From the NCBI RefSeq assembly GCF_014138625.1, contig NZ_JACJHY010000014.1:62001-126000 (forward strand): a DNA stretch of 64,000 bases. Reading direction: 5' to 3'. The translations under genes were made by a program, and so were the position numbers. Source of the stretch: Aminobacter ciceronei. GTDB taxonomy: Bacteria; Pseudomonadota; Alphaproteobacteria; Rhizobiales; Rhizobiaceae. This document shows positions 33,821 to 46,029 of this stretch, piece by piece. Within the stretch, counting starts at the first letter, position 1. Every line of letters starts with the position of its first letter. Under the pieces are notes generated by a model, which saw nothing but the letters and a program-made list of their open reading frames with translations, was not told where the DNA came from and did no database searches.

Positions 33821-35518
33821 TCAGTTGTTGCGGTTCTTCAGGGCTGCGCCGAGGATGTCGCCGAGCGAAGCGCCGGAGTCGGTCGAGCCGTACTGAGCGA
33901 CTGCTTCCTTCTCTTCGGCGATTTCCAGCGCCTTGATCGAGACCTGCAGCTTGCGGGTCTTCTTGTCGAAAGCGATGACGCGGGCGTCAACCTTCTGGCC
34001 GACGACGAAGCGCTCAGGGCGCTGCTCGTCACGGTCGCGCGACAGGTCGGCGCGCTTGATGAAGGTCTCGATGCCGCTCTCGACAAGACGGACTTCGAGG
34101 CCACCGTCCTTGATCGCGATCACTTCGCAGGTGACGACGGCGTTCTTGCGCAGTTCGCCAGAGGTCGAAGCTTCACCGACGGCGTCCTTGCCGAGCTGCT
34201 TGATGCCGAGCGAGATGCGCTCCTTCTCGATGTCGACGTCGAGAACCTGAGCCTTGACCATGTCGCCACGGTTGTACTCTTCGATGACCTGCTCGCCCGG
34301 ACGGTTCCAGTCGAGGTCGGACAGGTGCACCATGCCGTCGACGTCGCCGTCGAGACCGATGAACAGGCCGAATTCGGTCTTGTTCTTGACTTCGCCTTCG
34401 ACTTCGGTGCCGACCGGGTGGTTACGGGCGAAAGCTTCCCACGGATTCTCGAGCGTCTGCTTGAGGCCGAGCGAGATGCGGCGCTTGGCCGGATCCACTT
34501 CGAGCACGACCACGTCGACCTGCTGGGTGGTCGACAGGATCTTGCCGGGGTGCACGTTCTTCTTGGTCCACGACATTTCCGAAACGTGGATGAGGCCTTC
34601 GATGCCCGGCTCGAGCTCGACGAACGCACCGTAGTCGGTGATGTTCGTGACGGTGCCGGTGATCTTCTTGCCGATCGGGAACTTGGTGCCGATGTCCGAC
34701 CACGGATCCGACTCGAGCTGCTTCATGCCGAGCGAGATGCGGTGGGTTTCCTGGTTGATGCGGATGATCTGCACCTTGACCGTCTGACCGATGTTGAGGA
34801 TTTCGGTCGGATGGTTGACGCGGCGCCAGGCCATGTCGGTGACGTGCAGCAGGCCGTCGATGCCGCCGAGGTCAACGAACGCACCGTAGTCGGTGATGTT
34901 CTTGACCACGCCCTCGACAACCTGACCCTCTTCAAGGTTCTGGACGATCTCGGAGCGCTGCTCTGCACGGCTCTCTTCGAGAACGGTGCGGCGCGACACG
35001 ACGATGTTGCCACGACGGCGATCCATCTTGAGGATCTCGAAGGGCTGCGGATTGTGCATGAGCGGGGTGACGTCGCGGATCGGACGGATGTCGACCTGCG
35101 AACGCGGCAGGAAGGCAACGGCGCCGTCCAGATCGACGGTGAAGCCGCCCTTGACCTGGTTGAAGATGACGCCTTCGACGCGCTCACCCTTGGTGAACTT
35201 CTCTTCGAGCTTGACCCAGCTCTCTTCGCGGCGAGCCTTGTCGCGCGACAGCATGGCTTCGCCAAGCGCGTTTTCGATGCGCTCGACATAAACCTCGACG
35301 GTGTCGCCGACCTTGAGCGAGCCGTCCTTGGCCTTGGCGCCGAATTCCTTCAGCGGAACGCGACCTTCGACCTTCAGGCCGACGTCGATGATGGCCATGT
35401 CTTTTTCGATGGCCGTGACGATACCCTTGACGACCTGGCCTTCGCCCGAATGACCGTCCGAGAAGGACTCTTCGAGCAGGCTCGCGAAATCGTCGCGGGA
35501 GGGATTAGCTTGTGACAT
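33821..35518 (-). CDS. rpsA: 30S ribosomal protein S1
   Basis: 565 residues, six S1 OB-fold repeats: VVKGIVTAIEKDMAIIDVG, RVEGVIFNQVKGGFTVDL, VVEGVVKNITDYGAFVDLGG, KITGTVTNITDYGAFVELEPG, EVEGEVKNKTEFGLFIGLDG and VVTCEVIAIKDGGLEVRL. S1 binds mRNA at the ribosome and is needed for initiation on most transcripts. Last gene of the aroA-SDR-cmk-rpsA run, with its own terminator. The 170 bases before it contain GC-rich dyads (such as GGGCC AAA GGCCC near 35592) that may be its leader. Confidence 0.98.
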   Translation of the reverse strand: MSQANPSRDDFASLLEESFSDGHSGEGQVVKGIVTAIEKDMAIIDVGLKVEGRVPLKEFGAKAKDGSLKVGDTVEVYVERIENALGEAMLSRDKARREESWVKLEEKFTKGERVEGVIFNQVKGGFTVDLDGAVAFLPRSQVDIRPIRDVTPLMHNPQPFEILKMDRRRGNIVVSRRTVLEESRAEQRSEIVQNLEEGQVVEGVVKNITDYGAFVDLGGIDGLLHVTDMAWRRVNHPTEILNIGQTVKVQIIRINQETHRISLGMKQLESDPWSDIGTKFPIGKKITGTVTNITDYGAFVELEPGIEGLIHVSEMSWTKKNVHPGKILSTTQQVDVVVLEVDPAKRRISLGLKQTLENPWEAFARNHPVGTEVEGEVKNKTEFGLFIGLDGDVDGMVHLSDLDWNRPGEQVIEEYNRGDMVKAQVLDVDIEKERISLGIKQLGKDAVGEASTSGELRKNAVVTCEVIAIKDGGLEVRLVESGIETFIKRADLSRDRDEQRPERFVVGQKVDARVIAFDKKTRKLQVSIKALEIAEEKEAVAQYGSTDSGASLGDILGAALKNRNN

Positions 35519-35688
35519 TGGATCTCCTGGTGCGTCCCGTCTAGCGGGAGCGGCGCCGTGGGTTAGCGTTGCGTTGACCTGCCAACATTCCGGGCCAAAG
35601 GCCCTTGGCCGCCTGATGCGGCAAATCGGCGCAAGAAAAATGCGGACAGGTCGGTTAAGTGGCGAAATCCGAGGATTTCAGCCTGTTC

Positions 35689-36327
35689 TCAGCTGCCGAG
35701 GACCCGATCAACGATATCCCTGGCTGCGGAAAACGCGGCTTCTATATCCATTTCCGACGTATCGAGCAAGTGCGCGTCGTCGGCAGGCCTGAGCGGAGAG
35801 TCGGCGCGGCCGGTGTCGCGCTCGTCGCGACGGACAATATCGGCGAGAATGCCTGCGAAATCGGCGACACCACCATTGGCCTCGATCTCGGCGAGCCGGC
35901 GCTGGGCGCGGACCTCGGCGCTGGCGGTGACATAGAGCTTCACTTCCGCGTCGGGGCAGACCACTGTGCCGATGTCGCGGCCGTCGAGCACGGCACCTTG
36001 CGGCGCGCGTGCGAAGTCACGCTGCTTGTCGACAAGAATCTTGCGCACCTCGGGGATGACCGCGACCTTCGACGCCGCCTCGCCGACGGCATGCGCCGAC
36101 AGCACCTTGCGGTCGAGATGGCCGAGATCGACCAGCCTTGCCGCCTCGATGGCGTGGGCGACGTCGTCGAGCGGCCAGCCCTTCTCAAGCAGCATGTGGG
36201 CGACGGCGCGATAGGTCAGCCCGGTGTCGAGCAGCGCCAGGTGGTAGTAGTCGGCGAGCCGGCGGGCGAGCGTACCTTTGCCGGCGCCGGCCGGACCGTC
36301 GATGGCGATGGTGATCGAAGCAGGCAT
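35689..36327 (-). CDS. cmk: Cytidylate kinase
   Basis: 212 residues. [22 protein letters not shown] is the P-loop; [67 protein letters not shown] and MDIEAAF follow, all conserved in Cmk. It phosphorylates CMP/dCMP. The frame continues upstream through the SDR gene region, but ATG 36327 is the family start. It lies 20 bases after the SDR gene. Confidence 0.97.
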   Translation of the reverse strand: MPASITIAIDGPAGAGKGTLARRLADYYHLALLDTGLTYRAVAHMLLEKGWPLDDVAHAIEAARLVDLGHLDRKVLSAHAVGEAASKVAVIPEVRKILVDKQRDFARAPQGAVLDGRDIGTVVCPDAEVKLYVTASAEVRAQRRLAEIEANGGVADFAGILADIVRRDERDTGRADSPLRPADDAHLLDTSEMDIEAAFSAARDIVDRVLGS

Positions 36328-36347
36328 GTCCTGGCCCGAACTCCTGG

Positions 36348-37049
36348 TCAGACGCCGCGCATCAGGCCGCCATCGACCTTCAGGCTCTGCCCGGTGATGT
36401 AGGCGGCACCCTCGGAGGCGAGGAAAGCGATTGTCGCGGCGATCTCGGCCGAGGTGCCGTAGCGCTGCATCGGCACGCCGTCGCGGCGCTCGTCGGTCTG
36501 CGGCAAGCTGTCGATCCAGCCCGGCAGCACATTGTTCATGCGGACATTGTGCTGGGCGTACTGGTCGGCGAAGAGCTTGGTGTAGGCGGCGAGGCCGGCG
36601 CGCGCCACGGCCGATGTCGGGAACATCGCCGCCGGTTCGCCGACCCAGGCGGTCGAAATGTTGACGATGGCGCCGCCCTTCTGGGCGACCATGATGGGCG
36701 CCACCAGCCGCGTCGCGCGCACGACGTTCAAGAAATAGACGTCGATGCCGGTGTGCCACTGCTCGTCGGTGATCTCCAGCAGCGGCGCCCGCGGCCCATG
36801 TCCGGCGCCGTTGACCAGGGCGTCGATGCGGCCCCACTTTTCCATCGTCAGGTCGACGAAGCGCTTGAGGTCGTCGTTCGACTGGTTGGACCCGGTGAAG
36901 CCGAGCCCGCCGAGCTCCTTGGCCAAGGCCTCACCCTTGCCGGAGGACGACAGGACGGCGACCGAATAGCCGTCTGCTGCCAGCTTGCGCGCCGCCGCGG
37001 CACCCATGCCGCTGCCGCCGCCGACGATCATTGCTACTTTGTCAGACAT
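36348..37049 (-). CDS. Atypical SDR protein inside the aroA-cmk-rpsA block
   Basis: 233 residues with the SDR fold: [18 protein letters not shown] nucleotide loop, [15 protein letters not shown] (NGAG), [13 protein letters not shown] (Ser131 of the usual Ser-Tyr-Lys set), [14 protein letters not shown] and [13 protein letters not shown]. At the YxxxK position the sequence is S146-A-V-A-R150, so the catalytic Tyr and Lys are absent. This looks like a conserved rhizobial subfamily rather than decay, since the rest is intact. It may bind NAD(P) without classical reductase chemistry. Position between aroA and cmk implies co-transcription with core genes. Confidence 0.85.
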   Translation of the reverse strand: MSDKVAMIVGGGSGMGAAAARKLAADGYSVAVLSSSGKGEALAKELGGLGFTGSNQSNDDLKRFVDLTMEKWGRIDALVNGAGHGPRAPLLEITDEQWHTGIDVYFLNVVRATRLVAPIMVAQKGGAIVNISTAWVGEPAAMFPTSAVARAGLAAYTKLFADQYAQHNVRMNNVLPGWIDSLPQTDERRDGVPMQRYGTSAEIAATIAFLASEGAAYITGQSLKVDGGLMRGV

Positions 37050-37087
37050 AGGCTCGCTCCTCGTTGGTCCTGCCGAACTTAAGGGGC

Positions 37088-38990
<1,903 letters not shown>

Positions 38991-39136
38991 CGCGGCTTTT
39001 CGGGAAACCGAAAAAAGGTTTCGATCAAGGCTTGCCAATGGTCGAATGCGGCGCTAGAAGCCGCCCAACAACACCGGCGCGGACGACAAATTCGCGCCGA
39101 CCTTCGCCGGAAACGGCGCCCGGCCAAGGCCGGTGT

Positions 39137-39212
39137 GGGGCCATAGCTCAGCTGGGAGAGCGCCTGCATGGCATGCAGGAGGTCAGCGGTTCGATCCCGC
39201 TTGGCTCCACCA
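39137..39212 (+). tRNA. tRNA-Ala (anticodon GGC)
   Basis: Acceptor stem GGGGCCA pairs with TGGCTCC (one G-U), discriminator A and encoded CCA at 39210-39212. D-arm TAGCTCAGCTGGGAGAGC, anticodon stem-loop CTGCATGGCATGCAG with GGC, T-arm GCGGTTCGATCCCGC. Length 76. Confidence 0.97.
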
Positions 39213-39460
39213 AATTCCTTCACCAAGTCAGCACGTTAGAGACAGTGGCCAGCAAGCCGCTACGTTGGCCTGACCACGCAGTTTTCCTTCGTCACATCAC
39301 GAGTTAGTCCGCATCCGCTCGGTTTGTCGGCGCAGCCATTTCATCCGGATTGAGCGTGCAGGCCAGTTGGGTAGCGCGTCCGCCGTGCATGGACCGCAGC
39401 CGGCCATCCGGGCGCCGTCGAGTGCGACCAGCGCCCGATTCGCTGCCTTAGGCGCGGTGC

Positions 39461-39718
39461 TCAACGCCGGGACGGAAACACCTGCTCCGCCGTCGGTCGG
39501 CCAAAACCGTCACTCATCAACTGGATGAGTAGAAATCCTGGCGTTCGGCCGCCGGTGACGCTGACCATCAGTCCAGTCGAATCGACGACCGTGCCGGCAT
39601 GCGCCAGCATGGTGAGTGCAGCGAGCAGCAGGCAAAGCAGGGCCGCGCGCGCAATGGCGCGCGACCGGAGCAAGGTCTGCGCGACTGCCAGTAAGCTGAA
39701 GGGCTCTACACGGTCCAT
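39461..39718 (-). CDS. Possible small membrane protein, hypothetical
   Basis: 85-residue frame from ATG 39718 with one strongly hydrophobic helix (AIARAALLCLLLAALTMLAH) after a basic, helix-like start (MDRVEPFSLLAVAQTLLRSR) and a weak hydrophobic tail. No family recognised and no clear ribosome binding site. The iron box at 39759 lies 41 bases upstream of its start, so it could be divergently iron-regulated with the siderophore gene. It may be chance: the flanks 39213-39460 and 39774-39907 show no gene. Confidence 0.3.
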   Translation of the reverse strand: MDRVEPFSLLAVAQTLLRSRAIARAALLCLLLAALTMLAHAGTVVDSTGLMVSVTGGRTPGFLLIQLMSDGFGRPTAEQVFPSRR

Positions 39719-39758
39719 GTCGTCGGTCCTGTCCTGAGGCTGCGGCAACGATTTAACT

Positions 39759-39773
39759 TGACTATCATATTCA
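39759..39773. promoter_or_regulatory. RirA iron box (IRO box TGA-N9-TCA)
   Basis: TGA (39759-39761), nine bases, TCA (39771-39773), extended to CTTGA..TCAAG. It overlaps a TTGACT -35-like element (39758-39763) with an AT-rich region downstream (TTTAAATATTC). The arrangement matches the IRO-box that RirA represses under iron sufficiency in Rhizobium. It is 135 bases before the siderophore-interacting protein start. Confidence 0.65.
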
Positions 39774-39907
39774 AGTTTAAATATTCAAGCCCATGACGCG
39801 GACAGTACCCGTCGAGCCAGCTCGGTGCGGCCCCGCACATTCAGCCAGCAATTTGCCAGATGGACGACCTGGGGGGTGGAAGCGACACGAACCGGAAGCG
39901 AACTGAC

Positions 39908-40972
39908 ATGACCGACCTTCAATCCCGCGCCGAACTGCAGCTGCAACTTTCGCCCGATCAACTGGAGAAGATCCGCGATCGGCTGGAGAGCTTTGACGCG
40001 AGCGCAAGCGCAGAGGGCGATGCCGTCAATTTCCGCTTCCTCTTTGGCGAAGCCTCGTTGGTGATGCCCAAGGGAGCGCTGATCATGCGGGCCAGGTCAT
40101 CGCATCCCGACGGCCTGGCCCGGCTCAAGGATTTAATGGCGACGTCGGTGGAGTTCTACGCCAGAGAGAGCCAGCCGCAGATCGTTTGGCAGGGCGACCT
40201 ATCGGGCCAAGGCGAGCTGGAGCAGTTCCGCCTGGCGACCGTCGTCAACGTGATCGACCTGACGCCGCATATGAAGCGCATCCGGCTCAAGGCGCCCAAT
40301 CTCGAACGCTTCGCCTCGTTTGGCGGTCTGCACATCCGCATGCTGTTTCCGACGGCCAGTGTGCCGAATCCGGTCTGGCCGGTGCGCGGCAACAACGGCC
40401 TTGTGTCTTGGCCCGACGAAAACAGGCGCCCACCATCGCGGGTCTACACCATCCGCCGGCTGGAAGTGGCCGGCGGGCATTTCGACGTCGATTTCTTGAT
40501 CCACGAAGGCGAGAGCGTCGGTTCCAACTGGGCATCGTCAGCGCGCGAGGGTGACAAGGTCGGCATTTTGGGGCCGGTCGGACGTCCGCTCAGGCCGGCC
40601 GACTGGTTTGTCATGGGTGCCGACGAAACCGGCCTGCCGGCGGTCGGGCGGATGCTGGAGGGCCTGCCGGCAACGACGCGCGGCATCGGCTTCATCGAAG
40701 TCGCTGACGAGGGCGAACGCCAGCAGATCGACAATCTGACCGCGGTTGAGGTGAAGTGGCTGTACCGCAACGGTGTAGCAGGCGGCGAGAGCTCGGCCCT
40801 CGCCGATGCGGTCATGTCGGTTGCCTGGCCGGAGCAGGTAACAGGCTTCGGCTGGTTTGCGGCGGAAGCCGCAGCGGCAAAACGGGTGCGCGACCACTGG
40901 CGCAGCGATCTGTCGCTGGGCCGAGACCAGACGATCGCCTCGGCCTACTGGACGCGAGGCGACGCCGGCTGA
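39908..40972 (+). CDS. Siderophore-interacting protein (FAD/NAD(P)H ferric reductase) with N-terminal DUF2218 domain
   Basis: 354 residues. Residues 1 to about 95 match DUF2218 (SAEGDAVNFRFLFGEASLVMP, LARLKDLMATSVEFYARE). The rest is a ViuB/SIP domain: RLATVVNVIDLTPHMKRIRLKAP, PPSRVYTIRRLEV (FAD-binding RxYT), VDFLIHEGESVGSNWASSAREGD and GPVGRPLRPADWFVMGADETGLPAVGRML. Such enzymes reduce ferric siderophores in the cytoplasm. An IRO box upstream suggests iron-responsive control. ATG 39908. Confidence 0.93.
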   Translation: MTDLQSRAELQLQLSPDQLEKIRDRLESFDASASAEGDAVNFRFLFGEASLVMPKGALIMRARSSHPDGLARLKDLMATSVEFYARESQPQIVWQGDLSGQGELEQFRLATVVNVIDLTPHMKRIRLKAPNLERFASFGGLHIRMLFPTASVPNPVWPVRGNNGLVSWPDENRRPPSRVYTIRRLEVAGGHFDVDFLIHEGESVGSNWASSAREGDKVGILGPVGRPLRPADWFVMGADETGLPAVGRMLEGLPATTRGIGFIEVADEGERQQIDNLTAVEVKWLYRNGVAGGESSALADAVMSVAWPEQVTGFGWFAAEAAAAKRVRDHWRSDLSLGRDQTIASAYWTRGDAG

Positions 40973-41132
40973 TCCCCGGGGATCATTCCATGTGAAAGCG
41001 CATCGCGCTGACGCGGCCGTCCGTCTGCCGGTCGACGGTCCAGTGCATGTGATAGCGCCCGGTCGGCAGGCGGTAGCGCCGCTGGCCACGGCCGTCGTCG
41101 TGGAAAGTGTCGGCGTGTTGCGCGGCAATTGC

Positions 41133-41474
41133 CTAGCGGCATTTGCGCTTTCTGACAGAGTCGATGGCGGCCTGCTCCTGCCGCAGGCCGTCGATCCTGG
41201 CCGTCTGCCTGTCCTGGATGGCAGTGATGGCCTTGGTGCCGCCCGGCGCCCATGCCGGAACGTTCCACTGGCCGACGGTGCCGCGGCTGATCGCGGTGCG
41301 CGAAATGCTTGATGCCGTGGTGCCCATGACGACATCGAGTTCAGCACAGGCCATGGCGTCGTATTTCAGCGGATCGACTGGTCCGACCGAGCCTGGCCCG
41401 GATACGCAGCCGGCCGCGGCGGCCAGGGCGAGGAACAGTGTGGTCCTCGCTGAAGCAAGAGCAATTGCCTTCAT
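41133..41474 (-). CDS. Small lipoprotein, hypothetical
   Basis: 113 residues. N-terminal MKAIALASARTTLFLALAAA with lipobox AAAAGC (lipidated Cys about residue 23), then a domain with DAMACAELDVVMGTTASSISR and a helical, charged C-terminus (TAIQDRQTARIDGLRQEQAAI). Rhizobial lipoproteins of this shape (YkgJ- or Lpp-like coil) are uncharacterised. It lies 67 bases behind the PLP enzyme gene on the same strand. Confidence 0.65.
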   Translation of the reverse strand: MKAIALASARTTLFLALAAAAGCVSGPGSVGPVDPLKYDAMACAELDVVMGTTASSISRTAISRGTVGQWNVPAWAPGGTKAITAIQDRQTARIDGLRQEQAAIDSVRKRKCR

Positions 41475-41541
41475 CGGGCAAGAGTAACAAGCCCGGCCGG
41501 AGATTGGAACCAGGTGCCCAGGTGAGCGCTCGCGCGTCAGC

Positions 41542-42765
41542 TCAGGTCTGGCAACTGCGGGCGTTGACCGGCAGCGTCAGCACTTCGCCCTCGTCACGGC
41601 GGAGGACAAAACTGTCGAAATTGGCGATGGTGGCGCAGGAGTGATTGGGGAACACCCTGACGCGGCTGCCGAGCGGCAGGGTGCGACCTCCCGCGGGTAC
41701 GAAGCCGTGCTCCTCCGACATGCGTTCGAGCGTCCACACGCCGGCGCCGCTGCCGGCGTCGGCGCCGATGACGATGCCGAAGCCGTTGCCGCCCATGCCA
41801 TGGGCGCCACGGTCGGAGCTCATCGTCTTGGAGCCGGCATCGATGATGAAATGTGTGTCGTTGGCGGCAACGACACGAGCCACCACCGAAAGCGCCAGAT
41901 CGTCGGCACTGCAGATGCCGAGGCGGAGGGCGGTGCCGTCGAGGAAGACGTAGTTGCCAGGGCGGATGCAGTCGACTGCCTGCAGCGGCGCGCCGAGACA
42001 GGTCGGCGTCGCCCCGACCGACAGGCAGGGTACATCGATGCTCAGGCCCTTCAGCATGGCGGCGAGGCCGGTTATTGCTGCCGCCTCGGTGCGGGCAACC
42101 GCGGCGAGGTTTTCTGAATCGGTAGCGGCATAGGAATGGCCGGCATGCGACAGCAGGCCGGCGAAATGCAGGCCGGGTGCTGCGGCGATCTTTTGGCAGA
42201 CAGCGATCGCCGCGGGATCGTTCGGCTTGAGGCCGACGCGACCGAGACCGACATCGACCTTGAGGAAGACGCCGATGTCGACGCCGTGGCGCACGGCAGC
42301 GGTGGAGAGCGCGTCGACGCCCATTTCGCTGGCGGCAATCGTGCGCAGTTGGGTGCCGTGCGCCTTCACCGCCGGCAGCAGGCGGTCGAGCGAACTGGCA
42401 TTGACGATCGGATAGGCGACGATGATCGAGGGGATGCCGGCCTGGACGAAGACCAGTGCCTCGCTTGGCTTGGAGGCGGTGATGCCACGGGCGCCAAGCG
42501 CCAGCTGCCGCTTCGCCAGGTCGATGCTCTTGTGCGTCTTGACGTGCGGGAACATGACGAGCCCTGCAGCATCGGCGCGGGCCTGCATCGCCTGCATGTT
42601 GCGGGCCAAGCGCGTCTCGTCGACCTCGACATAGGGTGTCGGCCATTCCGCCGCGGCCGGGCGTCTAAGGCCCTCGATCTTCAGCTGCGCTTGGGATGCG
42701 GCAATGTCGGGGCTTGTGTTGGCGGACGCAGGGGCGGCCGCCAACGACATGTTCGAAGGGGTCAT
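41542..42765 (-). CDS. D-threonine aldolase / D-serine dehydratase-like PLP enzyme (DSD1 fold)
   Basis: 407 residues of the alanine-racemase N-terminal-like, zinc-assisted PLP family that acts on D-amino acids. Marks: TPYVEVDETRLARNM, FPHVKTHKS (Schiff-base Lys76), FVQAGIPSIIVAYPIVN, GVDIGVFLKVDVGLGRVG, GLLSHAGHSYA, LSVGATPTCL (phosphate-binding turn), DCIRPGNYVFLDGT and the metal site FPNHSCATIANFD (His375, Cys377). Products would be glycine plus acetaldehyde from D-Thr, or pyruvate plus ammonia from D-Ser. A 40-residue N-terminal extension precedes the domain. It closes the minus-strand operon after the two ABC ATPases. Confidence 0.88.
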   Translation of the reverse strand: MTPSNMSLAAAPASANTSPDIAASQAQLKIEGLRRPAAAEWPTPYVEVDETRLARNMQAMQARADAAGLVMFPHVKTHKSIDLAKRQLALGARGITASKPSEALVFVQAGIPSIIVAYPIVNASSLDRLLPAVKAHGTQLRTIAASEMGVDALSTAAVRHGVDIGVFLKVDVGLGRVGLKPNDPAAIAVCQKIAAAPGLHFAGLLSHAGHSYAATDSENLAAVARTEAAAITGLAAMLKGLSIDVPCLSVGATPTCLGAPLQAVDCIRPGNYVFLDGTALRLGICSADDLALSVVARVVAANDTHFIIDAGSKTMSSDRGAHGMGGNGFGIVIGADAGSGAGVWTLERMSEEHGFVPAGGRTLPLGSRVRVFPNHSCATIANFDSFVLRRDEGEVLTLPVNARSCQT

Positions 42766-42813
42766 GTTGGGAATGCTCTGATTTGAAATAGGGAATGCTT
42801 GATAAGGCAGTCG

Positions 42814-43766
42814 TCAGCCCGCGGCCACCTGTCTTACGTAGTGGGTGGATGAGATCTGGTGCATCGGCAGCTCGACGGGCACGAAGTCGGGCGCGCGCAT
42901 GGCGCTCGGGATTTCGTCCGACATTGGCACTCGTCCTTCGGGACGGCGCGTCGGATCGGCGATCGGCACCGTCGACAAAAGCTTGCGCGTGTAGGGGTGC
43001 TGTGGGTTGCCGAAGATCGAGCGGCGGTCGCCGATCTCGACGATCTCGCCGAGATACATCACTGCGACCCGGTGGGCGATGCGCTCGACCACGGCCATGT
43101 CGTGGCTGATGAACAAAAGCGCGATCTGCATGTCGCGCTGCAAATCCATCAAAAGGTTGATGACCTGTGCCTGGATGGTGACGTCGAGCGAGGCGACCGC
43201 CTCGTCGGCGACGATCAGGCGCGGGCGGAGGGCAAGGGCGCGGGCAATGCAGATGCGCTGGCGCTGGCCGCCGGAGAAGGCGTGCGGGTAACGTTCCAGC
43301 AGCTCCGGCGCGAGCTCGACCTTGGCCATCAGCTCGGCGGCACGGGCGCGCATGGTCTCGAGCGAGCCGAGCTTGTGCACCCGCATCGGATCGATCAGCG
43401 ACTGCTCGATGGTCATGCGCGGATTGAGCGAGGAGAACGGGTCCTGGAAGACCATCTGGGCCTGGCGCCGAAACTTCGCCACGACTTGCCGCGGCGCGCC
43501 GACAAGTTCGACGCCGTCGAAGCGGATCGAGCCGGAGCGTGGCTTGTCGAGCTGCATGATCGACCGCGCGACGGTGGACTTGCCACAGCCCGACTCGCCG
43601 ACCAGCGCCAGTGTCTCGCCGGGGAAGATGTCGAAGGAGACGTTTTCAACGGCATGGACGCGGCCGGAGACATGGCCGAACAGGCCGGTCTTGAGGTCGA
43701 AGCGGGTGACCAGGTTGCGCACTTCGACCAGCGGCCGGCCAACCTCTTTCATTGGGGAGGATGCGT

Positions 43767-43770
<4 letters not shown>
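42814..43770 (-). CDS. Dipeptide/oligopeptide ABC transporter ATPase (DppF type)
   Basis: 318 residues: Walker A LVGESGCGKSTVARS, Q-loop MVFQDPFSSLNPRMT, signature AFSGGQRQRICIARAL, Walker [18 protein letters not shown], His LFISHDMAVVERIA, and the C-terminal oligopeptide extension ending NPQHPYTRKLLSTVPIADPT. Overlaps the DppD-type gene by 4 bases. Its cognate permeases are encoded divergently at 48040-49946. Confidence 0.93.
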
Positions 43771-44693
<923 letters not shown>

Positions 44694-44953
44694 CGGCGCA
44701 TGGACCCGGTTTCAACGACGAGATGTCGTGTCGGGGCATCGAACGCAACGGCGCCGCGTCCTGTCAATAGGCGGGCAGGGGGTAGTGGCCCGCCCTGGAG
44801 CGGTCATGTCTGGCCGGTGACGTGACGCGCCGGCGCAAAAGCCAGTGAAATCAAGGCGCCGCAATTGGGTCGGCCAAAACTATGCGCATCACGCATCGTA
44901 TCGCCTGTCTTCGCATAGCAAGCCTGACCAGCCATTCGGGGCATCCCGATCGG

Positions 44954-45907
44954 TCAGGCGGCGTCCAGCGTGGCATCGAGACTGCTTCGGTACCGGGGCA
45001 GTTCGGCGCATTCCTTGAGATGCTGCCACAGGGCGTCGCCGTCATGGCTGCCCGCGCCGGCGCGCCGGAAAATGCGGATCTCCATTTCCAGCGCCATCTG
45101 CTGGCCGCCGATCTGGACGAGCTGGCCCTGCTTCATCGCTTCGGCGACGCAGATCTGCGGCAGCCAGGCGACGCCGCGCCCGGCGACCGCCATGTGCTTC
45201 AGGCCGTCGGCAAGCGCCGACTGGTAGACGGTGCTGAGATTGAGCGGGCGGCGCCAGCGCGACTGTACCAGCGTCGCCAGCTTGCCGATGTAGCCGTCGC
45301 TCCAGGAGTAGGCGAGGTAAGGAATCTCGGTGCTTTCGGGCACGTCGATGTCGAACAGGGCGCGGCCGTTTTCGTCGGTACCCGAGACCAGAACAAGCCT
45401 GTCCTTGCCAATCTGCAACGATTCAAAAGGTCCGCCTTCAAGAACGGGCGGGCCGTCGGGATGAACATAGGTGATGCAGAAGTCGCACTGCCCCGAGCAC
45501 AGATGGTCGACGCTTTCGAGAAAATCGGCCGCGTGCATGCTGGTGCGTAGCGGCATGCGCGAAATCAGCGGCGAGCTGATCCACTTCGGAAAAAAGTACA
45601 TCGCCAGCGTGTGCAGCGAGGTGAAGGTCAGCATTGCCGAGCTTTCGCCGGCGACATTGCGGCAGTCGGTGCGCAACCGGTAGGCCTCGCGCACCAGCCG
45701 TTGGCAGCCGGGCAGGAACATATTGCCCGCCCGGGTCAGCTGCACCGGATAGGTGCTGCGGTCGATGAGGTCGGCGCCGATCCAGCTTTCCAGCGATTTG
45801 ATGCGACGGCTGAAGGCCGGCTGCGAAATGTTGCGCGCAGTGGCGGCGGTCGAGAAATTGCGTGTCGCGGCTATTTCCAGGAAATCTTCAAGCCATTGCA
45901 GTTCCAT
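44954..45907 (-). CDS. LysR family transcriptional regulator
   Basis: 317 residues from ATG 45907, which has AGGG at proper spacing; an in-frame ATG at 45919 is the alternative. N-terminal helix-turn-helix: MELQWLEDFLEIAATRNFSTAATARNISQ (split as LysR helix 1-3), PAFSRRIKSLESWIGADLIDR. Effector domain: SAMLTFTSLHTLAMYFFP, LVLVSGTDENGR, AYSWSDGYIG, MAVAGRGVAWLPQICV. Divergent from the peptide-binding-protein gene and upstream of the ATPase arm, so it likely controls both arms. Confidence 0.9.
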   Translation of the reverse strand: MELQWLEDFLEIAATRNFSTAATARNISQPAFSRRIKSLESWIGADLIDRSTYPVQLTRAGNMFLPGCQRLVREAYRLRTDCRNVAGESSAMLTFTSLHTLAMYFFPKWISSPLISRMPLRTSMHAADFLESVDHLCSGQCDFCITYVHPDGPPVLEGGPFESLQIGKDRLVLVSGTDENGRALFDIDVPESTEIPYLAYSWSDGYIGKLATLVQSRWRRPLNLSTVYQSALADGLKHMAVAGRGVAWLPQICVAEAMKQGQLVQIGGQQMALEMEIRIFRRAGAGSHDGDALWQHLKECAELPRYRSSLDATLDAA

Positions 45908-45930
45908 GCCGGCCCTCATGCGTGTTTTGC

Positions 45931-45957
45931 ATAGTCCATCCTATCTACACATTGGAC
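45931..45957. promoter_or_regulatory. Candidate LysR binding dyads in the divergent region
   Basis: ATAG-N6-CTAT (45931-45944) and an overlapping GTCCA-N14-TGGAC (45934-45957) lie between the LysR start and the binding-protein gene at 46030. The positions fit LysR autoregulation and activation. Half-site lengths are short, so chance is possible. Confidence 0.4.
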
Positions 45958-46029
45958 AGACCGGCAAGCGCTCTTCTAGCCTTTCCATAACGAGAAGAAG
46001 AAAACTTCCTCCGCCATCAGAAGGGAACG

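Noticed and set aside
40983-41127. Open minus-strand stretch encoding GRGQRRYRLPTGRYHMHWTV and similar, ending at 40983
   Set aside because: It looks protein-like but is closed by an upstream TAG after about 45 codons and has no start or family. It could be a gene relic but is too short to support.
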